Positions 47,601 through 64,000 of a DNA stretch of 64,000 bases are shown here, one piece after another (position 1 is the stretch's first letter; each line of letters opens with the position of its first letter). The notes under the pieces were generated by a model. The model was not told the origin of the DNA. It ran no database searches and saw only the letters and a list, made by a program, of their open reading frames with translations. This DNA is from Pagrus major. Taxonomy: Eukaryota; Chordata; Actinopteri; Spariformes; Sparidae. Where the stretch lies: contig NC_133236.1 of assembly GCF_040436345.1 (NCBI RefSeq), forward strand, positions 15,376,466 through 15,440,465. The letters run 5' to 3'. Position numbers and translations under genes: made by a program.

Positions 47601-49204
47601 TGTAACATTCCTTCCCCAAAGTGTGCTGATAACTTTGGCAAGTGTTTTGGCAAAGCAGATGGGCAAGACTCCCAGCAGCGTGCAACAAAAACAAACCTCG
47701 CACCATTAGATTTAAATGTTTCCTGGCAACAGCAGCAGCTTTTTAATAACCAGAGTGATTAAAGCCATAATGCCGAAGCAATTGCTTTTTATCAGCGTTC
47801 CCATGAAAGCTGACCTTCTGGTGTGTATCGCAATCTTTAAACTGTTAATACTGACTGCTTCCTCTCTTTCTTCTTTCCAACCTTGTGTGCCGTGCTGTGT
47901 GCCACAGACGGTCTCTTCTGTTGTATAAAACATTTTGTAGGGGGGCAGCTTTATATCATGAGAGGTAAGTCAGCAGTGAGTTAAGATTTTCTTAGCGTTT
48001 GAAATGTTTTAGTTATATGTGCGGTATATTTGAAGGTCTAGGTTTTGTTGGACCTGTTTGTGCTTTCAGCTCTGAAAATGTACATCTAACTCTAAAGGAA
48101 TCGTCAAAATTGTCAGTCATATGCTTATTTGTGGTTCAGAAGATTGACTCTCATGTCTGTTCAGTGTATGTGAAGATAGGGACTGGAGGCTCTTAGCTTA
48201 GCTTAGCTTAGTGTCAAGACAGAAAGAAGCTTGCCTTGTTTTGTCCAAAAGTTAAACAAAATATTCTTAGCACCACCTCTAACGTTGACTTTTGGGGGGG
48301 GGGGGGGGGGATTTAACAAATACAGGGAATTTAAGAAAATATAAGTTAATATGTGAGCTTTAGAGAAGCTAATAGACTGATTTTATTTTAACCTTCAGAC
48401 AGAGCCAGGCTAGCCAGTCTGTATGCTATGCTAGGCTAACAGTCACCATGCCCTCTAGCTTCATATTTAACCAACAGATGTGAGAGTGGTGGCGTCCTTG
48501 TGATGTAACTCGGCAAGATTGGATTTTTTTTTTTGTGGTAGAAAGAAGTTTCATCCAGAACTGTCCACATGTCCTGACCGCTGTGGATTATCCAAGGACA
48601 ATAACAAGGACACTAATTCTGGAAAGACAAGCTTCAATTGATTTTGATATTGACTGAAGTTTGATTTTTGAGTGAACTTATCCTTTAATCCTGGTCTTCA
48701 CTGAGACCAAGAGTTCTGGTTTACTGACACTGTCCCAAGGTTTAAAATCGTTATTTATTCAGAGCACGAGAAGAGAAATGTACATCTGTTTCAAACCTCT
48801 GCTGCTCAGTCTGTAATGTTTGCTGCAGTACTGATAATCCACCACTTGATGGTACTCTCTCACCGCTCTCCTCACACCTCCTTTCAGACACCTACGTGAA
48901 GCTGACAATGCTGGACTCCAAGGGGAAAGAGATGTCCAAGTGCAAGACGGCCGTGTGCCGCGGCCAGCCCAACCCCACCTACAAGGAGACGTTCGTATTC
49001 CAGGTGGCGCTCTTCCAGCTGTCCGAGGTGTCGCTGGTGCTGACGGTGTTCTGCCGCCGGAGCAGCATGAGGCCCAGGGAGAGGCTGGGCTGGGTCTCCC
49101 TGGGCCTCAACAGCTCCAGCGAGGAGCAGCAGGCCCACTGGGCTGAGATGAAGGAGGCGGAGGGTCAGCAGGTCTGCCACTGGCACACACTCACCGACAC
49201 ATAG
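31834..49204 (+). CDS. syt14: Synaptotagmin-14 (syt14), gene span, membrane-anchored form
   Basis: Exons at 31834-31846, 36099-36146, 41571-41717, 44070-44201, 44942-45204, 45521-45958, 47317-47497 and 48888-49204 join in phase to a 512-residue protein (human SYT14 has 555). The N-terminus MAIDGGGRNCGVHELICARR matches the human one closely. Residues about 26-46 form a single membrane segment, an acidic and serine-rich linker follows, then C2A (about 219-340) and C2B (about 372-505). Synaptotagmins tether or regulate membranes. SYT14 is known as a calcium-independent member, and here the aspartates of the calcium loops are indeed absent (TGNIAWQVHL in C2A; VFCRRSSMRPRERLGW in C2B). Which fish paralogue (a or b) is unknown. 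An alternative first exon is listed separately. Confidence 0.92.
32620..36098. other. syt14 intron 1 (3' part), no further gene seen
   Basis: Holds a diverged repeat copy near 33740-33965 (ACTTTTACTCCAGTAATATTC and related blocks) and a nested repeat at 35440-35860. No exon was recognised. Confidence 0.6.
35440..35860 (+). repeat. Nested dispersed repeats
   Basis: Outer ends are inverted: CGAGAGTTGGATGAGAATAT ... ACCACTCTCAT on the left and CATGAGAGTGGCATCGATCT ... ATCGAACTCGCAG on the right. Between them lies a different repeat starting GGGCAGCATATCACCAGACT and ending AGCTGGTTAGCATGC, which recurs in broken form at 53820-53930 and 54475-54560. The reading is one element inserted into another. 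Confidence 0.6.
36099..36146 (+). CDS. syt14: syt14 exon 2
   Basis: Strong acceptor (TTTCTTTCTTTCTCTCCCAG), donor CGAG|GTAAGG. 48 bases encode GGGRNCGVHELICARR across the junctions, a near match to GGERTCGVHELICIRK of human SYT14. The cysteine near the membrane may be lipid-modified (inference). Confidence 0.93.
37150..37335 (+). repeat. Dispersed repeat copy, ACTCAAGTACTGTACTT family
   Basis: Reads ACTAAGTACATTTACACAAG, TTTTGAGGTACTTCAGTGTC and TACTTTATACTTCCACTCCA, as in 46436-46868. Confidence 0.65.
37505..38010. repeat. Foldback MITE-like element, family A, second copy
   Basis: Left arm GTCATTATCTACTCAGCCCC ... AGCTTCACAGCAAAACAGCG ... AGCATTCTCCTAAACAACTG. The right arm is its reverse complement, ending GAGTAGATAATGACTGAATT. 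An inner pair (GATTTGAAAAGATGTTATTT and its complement AAATAACATCTTTTCAAATC) also folds. Same family as 10746-11146. Confidence 0.75.
40137..40215 (+). repeat. Fragment of MITE family C
   Basis: TTAAAGGGGCACTATGTAGT followed by TTTGGAGAAGAAATTC matches the terminal repeat of the element at 42160-42766. Only one end is seen. Confidence 0.6.
40250..40560 (+). repeat. Dispersed C/T-rich retroelement-like repeat
   Basis: Begins TGTCATGTCTTGCTTTCCAC, contains an AATAAAG near its end, then CCTGCCTGCCTTGGTGCCTT and TTTGGGTCC. The reverse complement of the TTTGGGTCC end occurs at 16680. The open plus-strand frames inside are simple pyrimidine-rich sequence. Confidence 0.45.
41571..41717 (+). CDS. 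syt14: syt14 exon 3 (membrane anchor)
   Basis: Acceptor CTTCTTCTCCTCAG, donor CCAG|GTACTC. Encodes VSPELLGVLSSIAAFMALMA and LFFLYLSNKL, then a polar SVESPDDLSQLSGYKNNQP. This is the only hydrophobic segment of the protein, so it anchors it in the membrane. Phase 1 at both ends, so it can be skipped or replaced without breaking the frame. Confidence 0.93.
42160..42766. repeat. MITE family C with 33-35 base terminal inverted repeats
   Basis: Left end TTTAAAGGTGCACTGTGTAG plus GTTTGGGGAAGGAAT. Right end, read on the other strand, TTTAAAGGGGCACTATGTAG plus TTTTGGAGAAGGAGT. Inside, TGTTTTGGTCATCCAA and TTGGATGACCAAAACA form a further hairpin (about 42440-42500). No coding capacity. It ends about 160 bases before the alternative first exon of syt14. 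Confidence 0.8.
42928..43831 (+). CDS. syt14: Alternative first exon of syt14, 301 codons, no membrane anchor
   Basis: ATG with G at -3 and G at +4, preceded in frame by TGA two codons upstream, so translation would start here rather than read in from an upstream exon. The exon ends CAAG|GTTAGA in phase 1, exactly what exon 44070 needs. Spliced to the shared exons, it gives a 744-residue protein. Residues 1-57 form an amphipathic stretch (SILDSVTSRVDDLANAVSDV and onward, with a hydrophobic residue every three or four). A tryptophan-rich QLEWEWRDGCWRVKK follows at about 117-131, then a long Glu/Lys/Arg helix (132-180), an acidic segment (220-250) and a lysine-rich end (257-300). Codon content is sustained for 900 bases. 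Whether other vertebrates have it is not known to me. Confidence 0.7.
44070..44201 (+). CDS. syt14: syt14 exon 4 (shared linker exon)
   Basis: Acceptor TGTGTCCAG, donor AGAG|GTGAGA. Encodes EGVVSDSEEEKGPEAVAQQN ... GGYSSEASSER. The YSSEAS block matches the linker of human SYT14. Phase 1 at both ends, so either upstream first-exon set can join it. Confidence 0.9.
44942..45204 (+). CDS. syt14: syt14 exon 5 (linker)
   Basis: Tandem acceptor CAGCAG at 44939-44944. Using the first gives an extra alanine. Donor GGAG|GTCAGA. Encodes ANSIQRIKKESS ... SQPPPYQDE ... RCSSEASVDQETESYLNKGC and EEDIPSDSTAVL, the last nearly identical to human SYT14. Confidence 0.92.
45521..45958 (+). CDS. syt14: syt14 exon 6 (C2A domain)
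   Basis: Acceptor CTCTTCCCTTCAG, donor TTACA|GTGAGA. 146 codons: AKYGTLDVAFEYDSSEQYLA, then WQVHLVLLPTKKQRAKTGVQ, PCPVFTETFKF and KVFYLTKLNLQGK. It is a full C2 fold lacking the loop-1 aspartates, so calcium binding is unlikely. Confidence 0.94.
46384..46440 (+). repeat. tRNA-like SINE head fragment (tentative)
   Basis: GGTTGCTCACCTAGCAGAGC resembles the A-box side of a tRNA-derived SINE. No B box or tail was found. Weak evidence. Confidence 0.2.
46436..46868. repeat. Dispersed repeat, ACTCAAGTACTGTACTT family, near-complete
   Basis: Left end TTGAGTACATTTACTCAAGT, then TTTTGAGGTACTTGTACTTT and TACTTTATACTTCCACTCCA. Right end GAGTAAATGTACTTAGTTAC, an inverted form of the left. In syt14 intron 6. 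Confidence 0.7.
46955..47235. repeat. Dispersed repeat, ACTCAAGTACTGTACTT family, second adjacent copy
   Basis: GGAAGTAACTAAGTACATTT, then TTTTTACTCCACCACATTTA, TTAGTTACTAGTTACTTTAC and an ACTCAAGTAACATTC end. It lies under 100 bases from the previous copy and ends about 80 bases before exon 47317. Confidence 0.65.
47317..47497 (+). CDS. syt14: syt14 exon 7 (start of C2B)
   Basis: Acceptor AATCTTCCCAG, donor GTCA|GTACGT (phase 1). Encodes GCGSLVSVSRSAGALSCRST and the first C2B strands, LPEILLGLIYNSATGQLSAE. Joining to exon 8 recreates NTYVKLT as in human SYT14. Confidence 0.93.
48090..48680 (+). repeat. Dispersed repeat, TTAGCTTAGCATA family, longest copy
   Basis: Contains CTCTCATGTCTGTTCAGTGT, a CTTAGCTTAGCTTAGCTTAG core, a 17-base G run at 48294-48310, then CAGAGCCAGGCTAGCCAGTC, TATGCTATGCTAGGCTAACA and GATGTGAGAGTGGTGGCGTC. 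The ends are inverted relatives of each other. Confidence 0.65.
48888..49204 (+). CDS. syt14: syt14 exon 8 (C2B, stop codon)
   Basis: Acceptor CACACCTCCTTTCAG. 104 codons and TAG. Encodes KGKEMSKCKTAVCRGQPNPT, ETFVFQVALFQLSEVSLVLT, LGWVSLGLNSSSEEQQAHWA and a closing WHTLTDT. The WHXL ending is the conserved C2B C-terminus of synaptotagmins. Confidence 0.95.
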
Positions 49205-50310
49205 GAGGAAGATCTACGAGGACCGAACTCGCAATCAGAGTGTGATGTGTGTGTGTGCTGCATACAGGTGTGAGGACAGGCAGGGGTCCCCAGTCTTCAC
49301 TGCCAGAGACTGCATGATTACCCTTTAATCTGCCACTTTTCTCTGAGGCAGACAGACTTAATTGGAGGAGGTGGAGGTGAAAGCTCCAGCCTTTTTACTG
49401 ACACAAAGAGGCGACGGCAGACTGAAAACTAATGACATTATAATCACCGAACTAACCGAGAACAGAAGGTTTTCCAGCGCTGAGACCTGCATGTCCACAC
49501 TTAACTGTTTACAGGACAATGTTGAGACCCTTCCAAACATTCTCTGTCTCTGAATCTTGGACCAAAGAGCCCGGTCCGGGACTGACAGACTCCTCCCTGT
49601 GTCGGACTTCAGCTGCCACCAGCATACCAGACATTTCTCTATCATTGACAAAGGAGAAGGCGATGAAAAAGACTGTTACAAAGGGCCTAAAACATGCTGC
49701 AACTATGCTTACAAGCTATGCTTTGTACAGTTTGTTTACATGCACATGGCATTATGCAAGATCCATTCATTGGTTTCCTCCTTTCATGTTTTTGGATTAT
49801 CAGTCAAATGGTTTACCGGTTTAATGGATGTCTCTCTGGGGTATGTGTTACACAAAGCCAGATTTTTTTTCTTTTTTGTGGTCTTGCATAACTCGGTACA
49901 CTATGCATCTGACGCCACTTTAAACGAGAGGAATGAAATTCTGTCTTGCGCTCGCCGAGTCTCTTACAGAATTGGACACAGCTCTGCATGCCACCGGTAT
50001 CAAAGAGCAGTTTCCTTTCCTGTGTAACACAGATTGAGCCTCTTTCACCATTCAGCCTTCTGACAACTCAGCCATGTTCATTCATGTAGAAACACGGTGC
50101 TTCCCGCTGAGGAGGAATATGCAAAAAGCCTGCGCAGTCCAATAAACCTGGCTGTTGCTGTGAGGCTGCCGACGACAGCCTCGTGTGTCGGCCGTGAAGT
50201 GAGTTGGAGTGGCAAAAAAAAAAAAATGAAATTACAGGAAGATGGTGAATCATATTTTTCTCATTACAAGTGAACGAATGATGTATTATTAAATAAAGGC
50301 TAGAAATAAA
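49205..50310 (+). other. Likely 3' UTR of syt14
   Basis: Follows the stop codon without evident splice sites. Candidate polyadenylation signals AATAAA lie at 50141-50146, 50292-50297 and 50305-50310. The end is not determined. Confidence 0.45.
50141..50146 (+). terminator. Candidate polyadenylation signal of syt14
   Basis: AATAAA about 940 bases after the stop. Further signals lie at 50292 and 50305. Confidence 0.35.
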
Positions 50311-50844
50311 TGACAACACTGTCCAAAACTGTGATGAATCTGGTTGTACCTGCTTCGTCCTCATCTGCAACCAAGCCAATCTTTTAATCCTCATCAGAAG
50401 AGAAAATCTATTAGATGGAAAATCCCCTAAAAGACGACTGAAGACAGCCACACCCATGTTTCAGTGAAAAATGTAAAACCCTCTCCCCTCTCTCTGCTGG
50501 CTGAAGCTAAAGGGTGTGGGACGCATGTTTCTCTCCCCTTGTCCAAGCTGATGTCAGAGCTGAGCCTCTCCTCTGGGTTTGGGATGCTTGAACAACACGT
50601 CGTCCCTTTAGCTCCTCTGGCAGGGACAAATCTCTACAAAGTCTAATTTCTTATGAGATGAATGAAAACCAGATGTGAAGCATTCCTAGCAGATAAACAA
50701 TTGGCTTCTGGTTGCAGAGAGGGGAATGACAGCAGATGGATCACAAGTTTGGCTTCAATTTGGTCCAGGCACAGTTTGTGCTTTCGCAGTATTTATAGTA
50801 GTAAAGGAACAGTGGAATTACAGTACGCTGCTTTTTCGCAGAGT

Positions 50845-52310
50845 TAAGTAAAAACAGATACCACTCTCATGTCTGCGTGATAAATATGAAGCTACAGACA
50901 GCCGGTTAACTTGGCATGAAGACTGTAACAGCTGTGAACATCCCGTGAGCCTACCAACATGTTTAAAGGTCACCAGTGGACACATACGTCTCGTTTGTTG
51001 CATGGATTAAAAATGCGTTGTGTTTTGAGGGTTACGCTCAAGAATATTTCTTGTTTACGACATGGATGTATAATAAGAACTGGACACAGTGCTGCTGCTC
51101 AGCTCTGCCTCCAATTTTTGTCCAGTGGCCATTTGTGGTATTGCAGCGAAAAATTCCCCTGAGCACCATTATAAAGAGACGTGTAAAACTGTTGACAGGA
51201 CACCTCAGACTGCAAACAAGGTCGATTTTGAACAAGACCTTATGGACTTCCCGGGAACGTGCCTCAAAGTCTGTGAGCGTGGACGCTGGGACTGTGCCAT
51301 TGATTTCAAATAGAACTACATAGTGAACACAAAGGGTTCAATGAGAATTTCTCGCCTGGCGCATAAGCCAGAAGTTTTCTAGCCTCCAGGTTTACTTCCT
51401 GGTTATGCAGCCTGAGACATCCTGCTCTGCCAACAGACTTCACATTGTGATGACACAGCAGATTTTTAAATTGCTTTTCTCAGCTCGAGGAAAGTTTTAC
51501 AAATACAAAACCTCCAGTCATAAATTACCTTCATTGATGCAGTTCAAGGTGTCCTGTCAACAGTTTGTCAATTCGTCAGTACATTCACGGACCAGTGTTG
51601 GGACCAGTATCCTGCTCTTACAATACATCTATGGGGCTGATGACAGTATTTTAAGGAGTCTTTTTGCCTTGAAATCAGTCTATCCAGGAAACAGTCCTCC
51701 CCACAACCGCCGTAGAATCGCAAATTGTCACTTTTTACACTCCTTTATTGTGTAAATTATAAAAAACAGATATAACATGTTAATAAGTAAGCTTTAGAGA
51801 TGCTCGTAGCGGGTTTTTGTTTTCTTTGGACGGAACCAGACCTCCCATTTCCCCCTCGTTTCAAATCTTTGTGCTAAGTTATCTAGTAGAGCCCGACGGA
51901 TGTCATGGTTGGCCGATATATGCTGATGTAAAACTTTTTTTCTTTTCCTTGGAGATCTTGGAATAACCTATAATCATTAAATTCCCAGTGAAGTTTATGG
52001 TTTCAGTGCACTGATGTCATTTTAGACGATAAAGTTTAATGCTGTTAGAAAAACTGTAAAAAAATACTGCCAGAGTTACACGTTGTCACAAGGGTTTGAG
52101 GGATCATTGTGAAATGTGTATATGGACGTATACAGTACATTATTTTGCACTCATCAGCCCCAAAAATCCAGCATCGCTCAGGCTCTACCATCTAGTTAAC
52201 TGCAGGTTCATTTTTACCACACAGACATAAGAGTGGTATCAATCATTTCATCAAAGAAACGTACTCTTAAGAAAGCAAGTAAACGCAGCGTATATACCCA
52301 AAGTCGAACA
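50845..52310. repeat. Possible long, interrupted TTAGCTTAGCATA-family element
   Basis: The left end ACCACTCTCATGTCTGCGTG with AATATGAAGCTACAGACAGC is mirrored by the right end ACATAAGAGTGGTATCAATC near 52225. Inner blocks (TAAGCTTTAGAGATGCTCGT, GGACGGAACCAGACC) match the 3' half of 48090-48680. The middle does not match and may be an insertion. Confidence 0.4.
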
Positions 52311-53819
52311 ATGTCTTATAAATTCTGATTCACTCGTCTTATTTTAAGTGCAGGAATGTGTTTAGGAGAAAAGAACGAGGCCACAAGTCAGGTAATGTTT
52401 TAACAATGTTGAGAGTTTTTATTTCCATGTATCTGGCCTTCAATGGTTTGTTTAACGCTGTCATCAGTCATCAGTCTGGTACAGCTCAAGCAGCGTTGCA
52501 GGTGGCTGGAGCCTCGCCCACGGGCGTGGATCAGACCCTGGAGCACATAGTTTCCCCAACTCCTTACACCTACAGCAGAGTGACTGCAGCCTTCCAGGGA
52601 AATTTCACCCTGCTCTGGGCCACGGAAAACCAGCTGTGCCACAGATCCTACAGGGGATTGGAGGAATGTGAGGTTCTAAAATACCAGCCGACCCCCATCT
52701 ATGGCCTGAGGACATGTTGAGAGGCAGCCAGGTAATTACGAGGAACCTGGAGCTCCAATAAAAGTGTTGAAGTGTTAAGATGTGAGGAGCCAGGCTGTTG
52801 TTTCAAGTCTGGTGCGGCAGGAGGGTAAATTTGGATGTGTTTTAAGCTGTAAATTTACATGTTATTAGGAATCTGTCTCTCAATTTAATATTTTTATTTT
52901 TCACTGGAGGGTTCAGAGAGCAGCAGCAGCAGCCACCTGGAGCAGGTAGAGATTTGGCTTCAAAGACATTTTACTGCCTGTCCAGTGGTTGTTGCAGAAG
53001 CTTAGTTTACGACAGTCTGTTACATCTCGCTGCTCTCAGGTCAGTCAAGTTCCCCTTCGAGCATCCAGTGGCACCAGCTAGTTTTCCTCGGCAATAAAAT
53101 AAGCTGACGGCTCAAACGGGTTGGGACCTCTTTGCGATTAAGAATAATAAACTACAATGTCTTGTCATTTTATTGAATGTGTCATCAGTTTAGAAAAATC
53201 TTTTTTTAATAATATATTCAATAAATATACAGGAACCATGGACTCATGAGAGTTTTTGTTTCATAAAAGCATCCTCGCAGTTATAACAAGTCCTAAACTT
53301 CTCTAAATATCTTTTTTTATTTTTAAAGGGATCTTTTTAGGTGACTCTTTTGTTCAGATTACAGGAATTAAGTCTGACAAGGTCAAATAAAGGACTTTGG
53401 ATTTATAATACATGATGGGAAGGGCTCCAATGGATTGACTCCTGGTAAAGTACCATGCAGAGTGGATATGGGTGTACCAGACTGCATCCCTTTAGCGATC
53501 ATTCACACTGTGCACCCTGAAAATTAGACTGTAAAGCAGCAGATGTCGTACCTATTTGGCAAAGAAAACATTCATCAAGCAATGGTAAAAAAAAACAACT
53601 ACAAACAAACAAAGTGGAACCAATATGGCGACACTGTAAAGTGACGTTTCTGTCTGAGCGGGGAACGATCTATACAGGAGGGGGACATGAAAATGGCCGA
53701 CATATCTAATACTTGTGTTGCAAAGCCAGAACTGGTGATATATTAAAGAGAATACTTTAAAATGTTGGGAAAAAAGGTTTTTGGATGAGACGATATTCAC
53801 TGCTCTAGTAATTATTCAA

Positions 53820-54560
53820 TAAAAGGTGCAACTCGTAGAATATGGCCAGAATTCAAAGGTAGCTCTAAACATAGAGGGCAGCATATCACCAGAGTAACTG
53901 ACAACTGCTGATCTTTGCTAGCTTTCCTTGGCAGGAGCACAGGACACCGACTGAACACAGCCTCCAATACCGACTGAGGTCAGTTTAACAACAGGGGATA
54001 CAGTATGGAGGTGATTTACAGTGGCGTGGACCAGGACTATGACTTCTGGGACAACAAGACATGGCAGGTGGGGACGGGAGAGAGGCGACAGAGTCTGACA
54101 TCAGCCGCGTGTGAAAACGGAGTGTAGAGCAATTATATTTTTACTTCTACTATCTTATTTGGTGAATAGAGGATTTATTTTGACCAAACCAGAGGTGATT
54201 GTGGAAAGACAAATAAAGACTGTTTTGGTGAGTTTTATTTCATTTGTGTGTTTCACAATGATTTAACAAGGGAATGAAGCTTGTTGTCGATCTGTATAAG
54301 AAAGAAATTAAAACTCAGAAGGTGTACGGTTGTATTTGTCTCTTTAGTAAGGAAAGTAAGAGTAAGAGTTTTTCATTTCTTTTATATTTTGAGTTTACTT
54401 TGCTAATTTATTATGCTGAAACAAGGCGATGAGACTATCACCTCTTATGGGTACAAAGTGGTATTAAGACACATGACTGGCTGGAGCTAGCTGGTTAGCA
54501 TGCTAACTTCAGTAGACATCTTCGAAAACACAGTAACATGGACGTCTTTGACACGTCAAC
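53820..54560 (+). repeat. Dispersed repeat split by an unrelated insert
   Basis: The left piece, with GGGCAGCATATCACCAGAGT (53877-53930), and the right piece, with AGCTAGCTGGTTAGCATGCT (54485-54560), match the continuous element inside 35440-35860. About 540 bases of other sequence separate them here. Confidence 0.45.
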
Positions 54561-54614
54561 ACTGTTGTCTTCACACTGTCTTCTGGCCATATTTTACAAA
54601 TTGCTCCCTTGATA

Positions 54615-54935
54615 TGAGGCTAAACATTACAGCCTGCAGCTAGTTAGCTTAGCTGAGCACAAAAACTGAATAGGGGGAAGTGTTTTCACAGATTAAACAA
54701 ACAAGAATTCATGTGTTATTTTTTAAAGAGCTTCACAGGTGTTGGTAGGCAGATTATGTTGCTTGTTCATCGCCAGGCTAGCTGTTTCCTCTGTCTACAG
54801 TTCTGATGCTAAGCAAACTTTAAGCTAGCTGTAGTTTCATATTTAACAGAGACATTTGAATAACTTATCGATCTTTTCATTTTCCACCAGAGGGCAAATT
54901 TTTCCCAACATGTCAAACTATTTCCTTTAAACCTA
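54615..54935 (+). repeat. Dispersed repeat copy, TTAGCTTAGCATA family
   Basis: AGCTAGTTAGCTTAGCTGAG, then GCCAGGCTAGCTGTTTCCTC, and closing CCCAACATGTCAAACTATTT, the mirrored end of the family. Confidence 0.6.
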
Positions 54936-56129
54936 AATTTGACCATAATCCTAATAGTATATTTAACTTCACTGAAGACTTTCTTTATAAATACAACCTT
55001 AATTAGACATCCAAACCTATTTGTTGTTCATTTTGGCAGCTGTGATTGTTGACTTTGTTGCACTTCAGTGAGGGACATAGTAACCGTTGATTGCTCGATA
55101 TTATTACATTTAAACATGACTACTTTTACCTCGGACCAATTTTACAAACATTAATAAAACACCCTATAGCATAAAAAACAGGCCATTTTAAACACCCAAC
55201 AAGGAGTGCAGCTTCCTGTAAGCATAACAAAATGACAAAATGGTGGCTGGTTTTCATGACAAATTCGAGGCATTATGGTGACCGCTGAAGTGAATTCCTT
55301 CTTGAACACGTGACACTACTGAACATGATTGGGCCAACCTGTTTAACTCTTCAGTCGAGGTCCTGACTCGTTCTAAGAGTAACAAGTGTGTGTCTGATCT
55401 CCCACAGGCAGAGGTTCTGGAAAATGTTCGTTCGACATAAAGATTTATACATTTAAACGACATTATTTTTAAAAAAAAAGAAAGACTGTTCAATAAAATA
55501 CTTCTGACCATCAGTGCTTCTCTCGCATACACGTACAAGAAGTACAGTTTGTAACTGTAAAACGGAAAACAAACAAACAAAAGAAGCGCAGAGGCAGCCG
55601 CGTGCCGCTAACACTTTTTGCTGTCCCAGCTGAAACTGTCAACAGGCTGCTGGGCTGAACACAGCCTGACATCAGTCTGTCAGTGATTCAGTAACTGATA
55701 GCTCCATTATCAGGTAGGGTTTATCGTGGGAGAGTTTCTGTACACTGTGTACAACTGCCCTCTTTTCTCAGCAGGCCGCTAAGAGGTGCAAATGACATCT
55801 GTAGTGGTTGATGATTGAGCATGATTGAAGAACATGAAAAAGGAGGAGTGACATCCACTGAAAAGGCTTATTTTGTTGGCAGTGTTCCCTTTCAGCTTCC
55901 ACTCTTCAAATTTTCACTGGAGTTGTGGATTAGACTGCAAGCCTTTTAAGGTTAACTCATCTATACCCCCGGGAAAAATCCTAACCCCAAACTTCCCTTC
56001 TGTGCTTTTATCTGGCAGTCCCTCCATCCATCCATCTTCATCAACGCTTGCAGTGCTGCTTGTTTAAACACTTCCAGTCCTTCAATCCACTCTGCTTTTG
56101 GCTCTTTGCTGGGACACTCAGCCCCGACG

Positions 56130-64000
<7,871 letters not shown>

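Larger units (their letters stand above)
50311..56129. other. Intergenic region between convergent syt14 and extl3
   Basis: No supported gene. Contains repeat pieces at 50845-50930 with 51770-52310, 53820-54560 and 54615-54935. The extl3 3' UTR must occupy some of the right-hand end, but no clear minus-strand AATAAA was placed. Two weak open frames (52358-52720 and 54005-54127), each followed by AATAAA, are discussed under findings. Confidence 0.5.

Overview
This is vertebrate nuclear DNA. The intron structure, the protein sequences and the dispersed repeats point to a teleost fish, probably a percomorph. Most of the 64 kb is intron or intergenic sequence packed with short non-autonomous repeats. 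No bacterial-style operons, CRISPR arrays, rRNA genes or intact tRNA genes were seen.

Four protein-coding loci can be supported. (1) About 8.2-13.5 kb, minus strand: an unidentified gene with one large exon (12548 to about 13510) and two possible small downstream exons (8660-8697 and 8240-8263). (2) 23136-28986, minus strand: a complete six-exon cytosolic 5'-nucleotidase of the NT5C1 family (360 residues), whose splice phases all close exactly. (3) 31834-49204, plus strand: synaptotagmin-14 (syt14). A tiny first exon in a CpG-rich promoter, a membrane-anchor exon at 41571-41717 and shared exons encode two C2 domains, giving a 512-residue product. A second, 904-base first exon at 42928-43831 would give a 744-residue product with no membrane anchor. 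(4) 56130-64000, minus strand: the 3' part of extl3 (exostosin-like 3), five exons. Its N-terminal cytoplasmic and membrane segment lies beyond the right edge.

nt5c1 and syt14 are arranged head to head, about 2.8 kb apart. syt14 and extl3 converge, with about 6.9 kb between their stop codons. Their products are not known to work together: purine nucleotide breakdown in the cytosol, membrane trafficking, and heparan sulfate chain initiation in the secretory pathway. The grouping is of interest for synteny because the human counterparts lie on different chromosomes or arms.

The rest is repeat-rich: foldback MITE-like elements (10.75-11.15, 22.43-22.92, 37.5-38.0, 42.16-42.77 kb), several copies of a family carrying a TTAGCTTAGCATA core, many copies of an ACTCAAGTACTGTACTT family, minisatellites at 4.26-4.64 and 25.67-26.02 kb, and microsatellites. 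The most interesting observation is the alternative syt14 first exon. It encodes a 301-residue amphipathic and highly charged N-terminus and starts about 160 bases downstream of a MITE.
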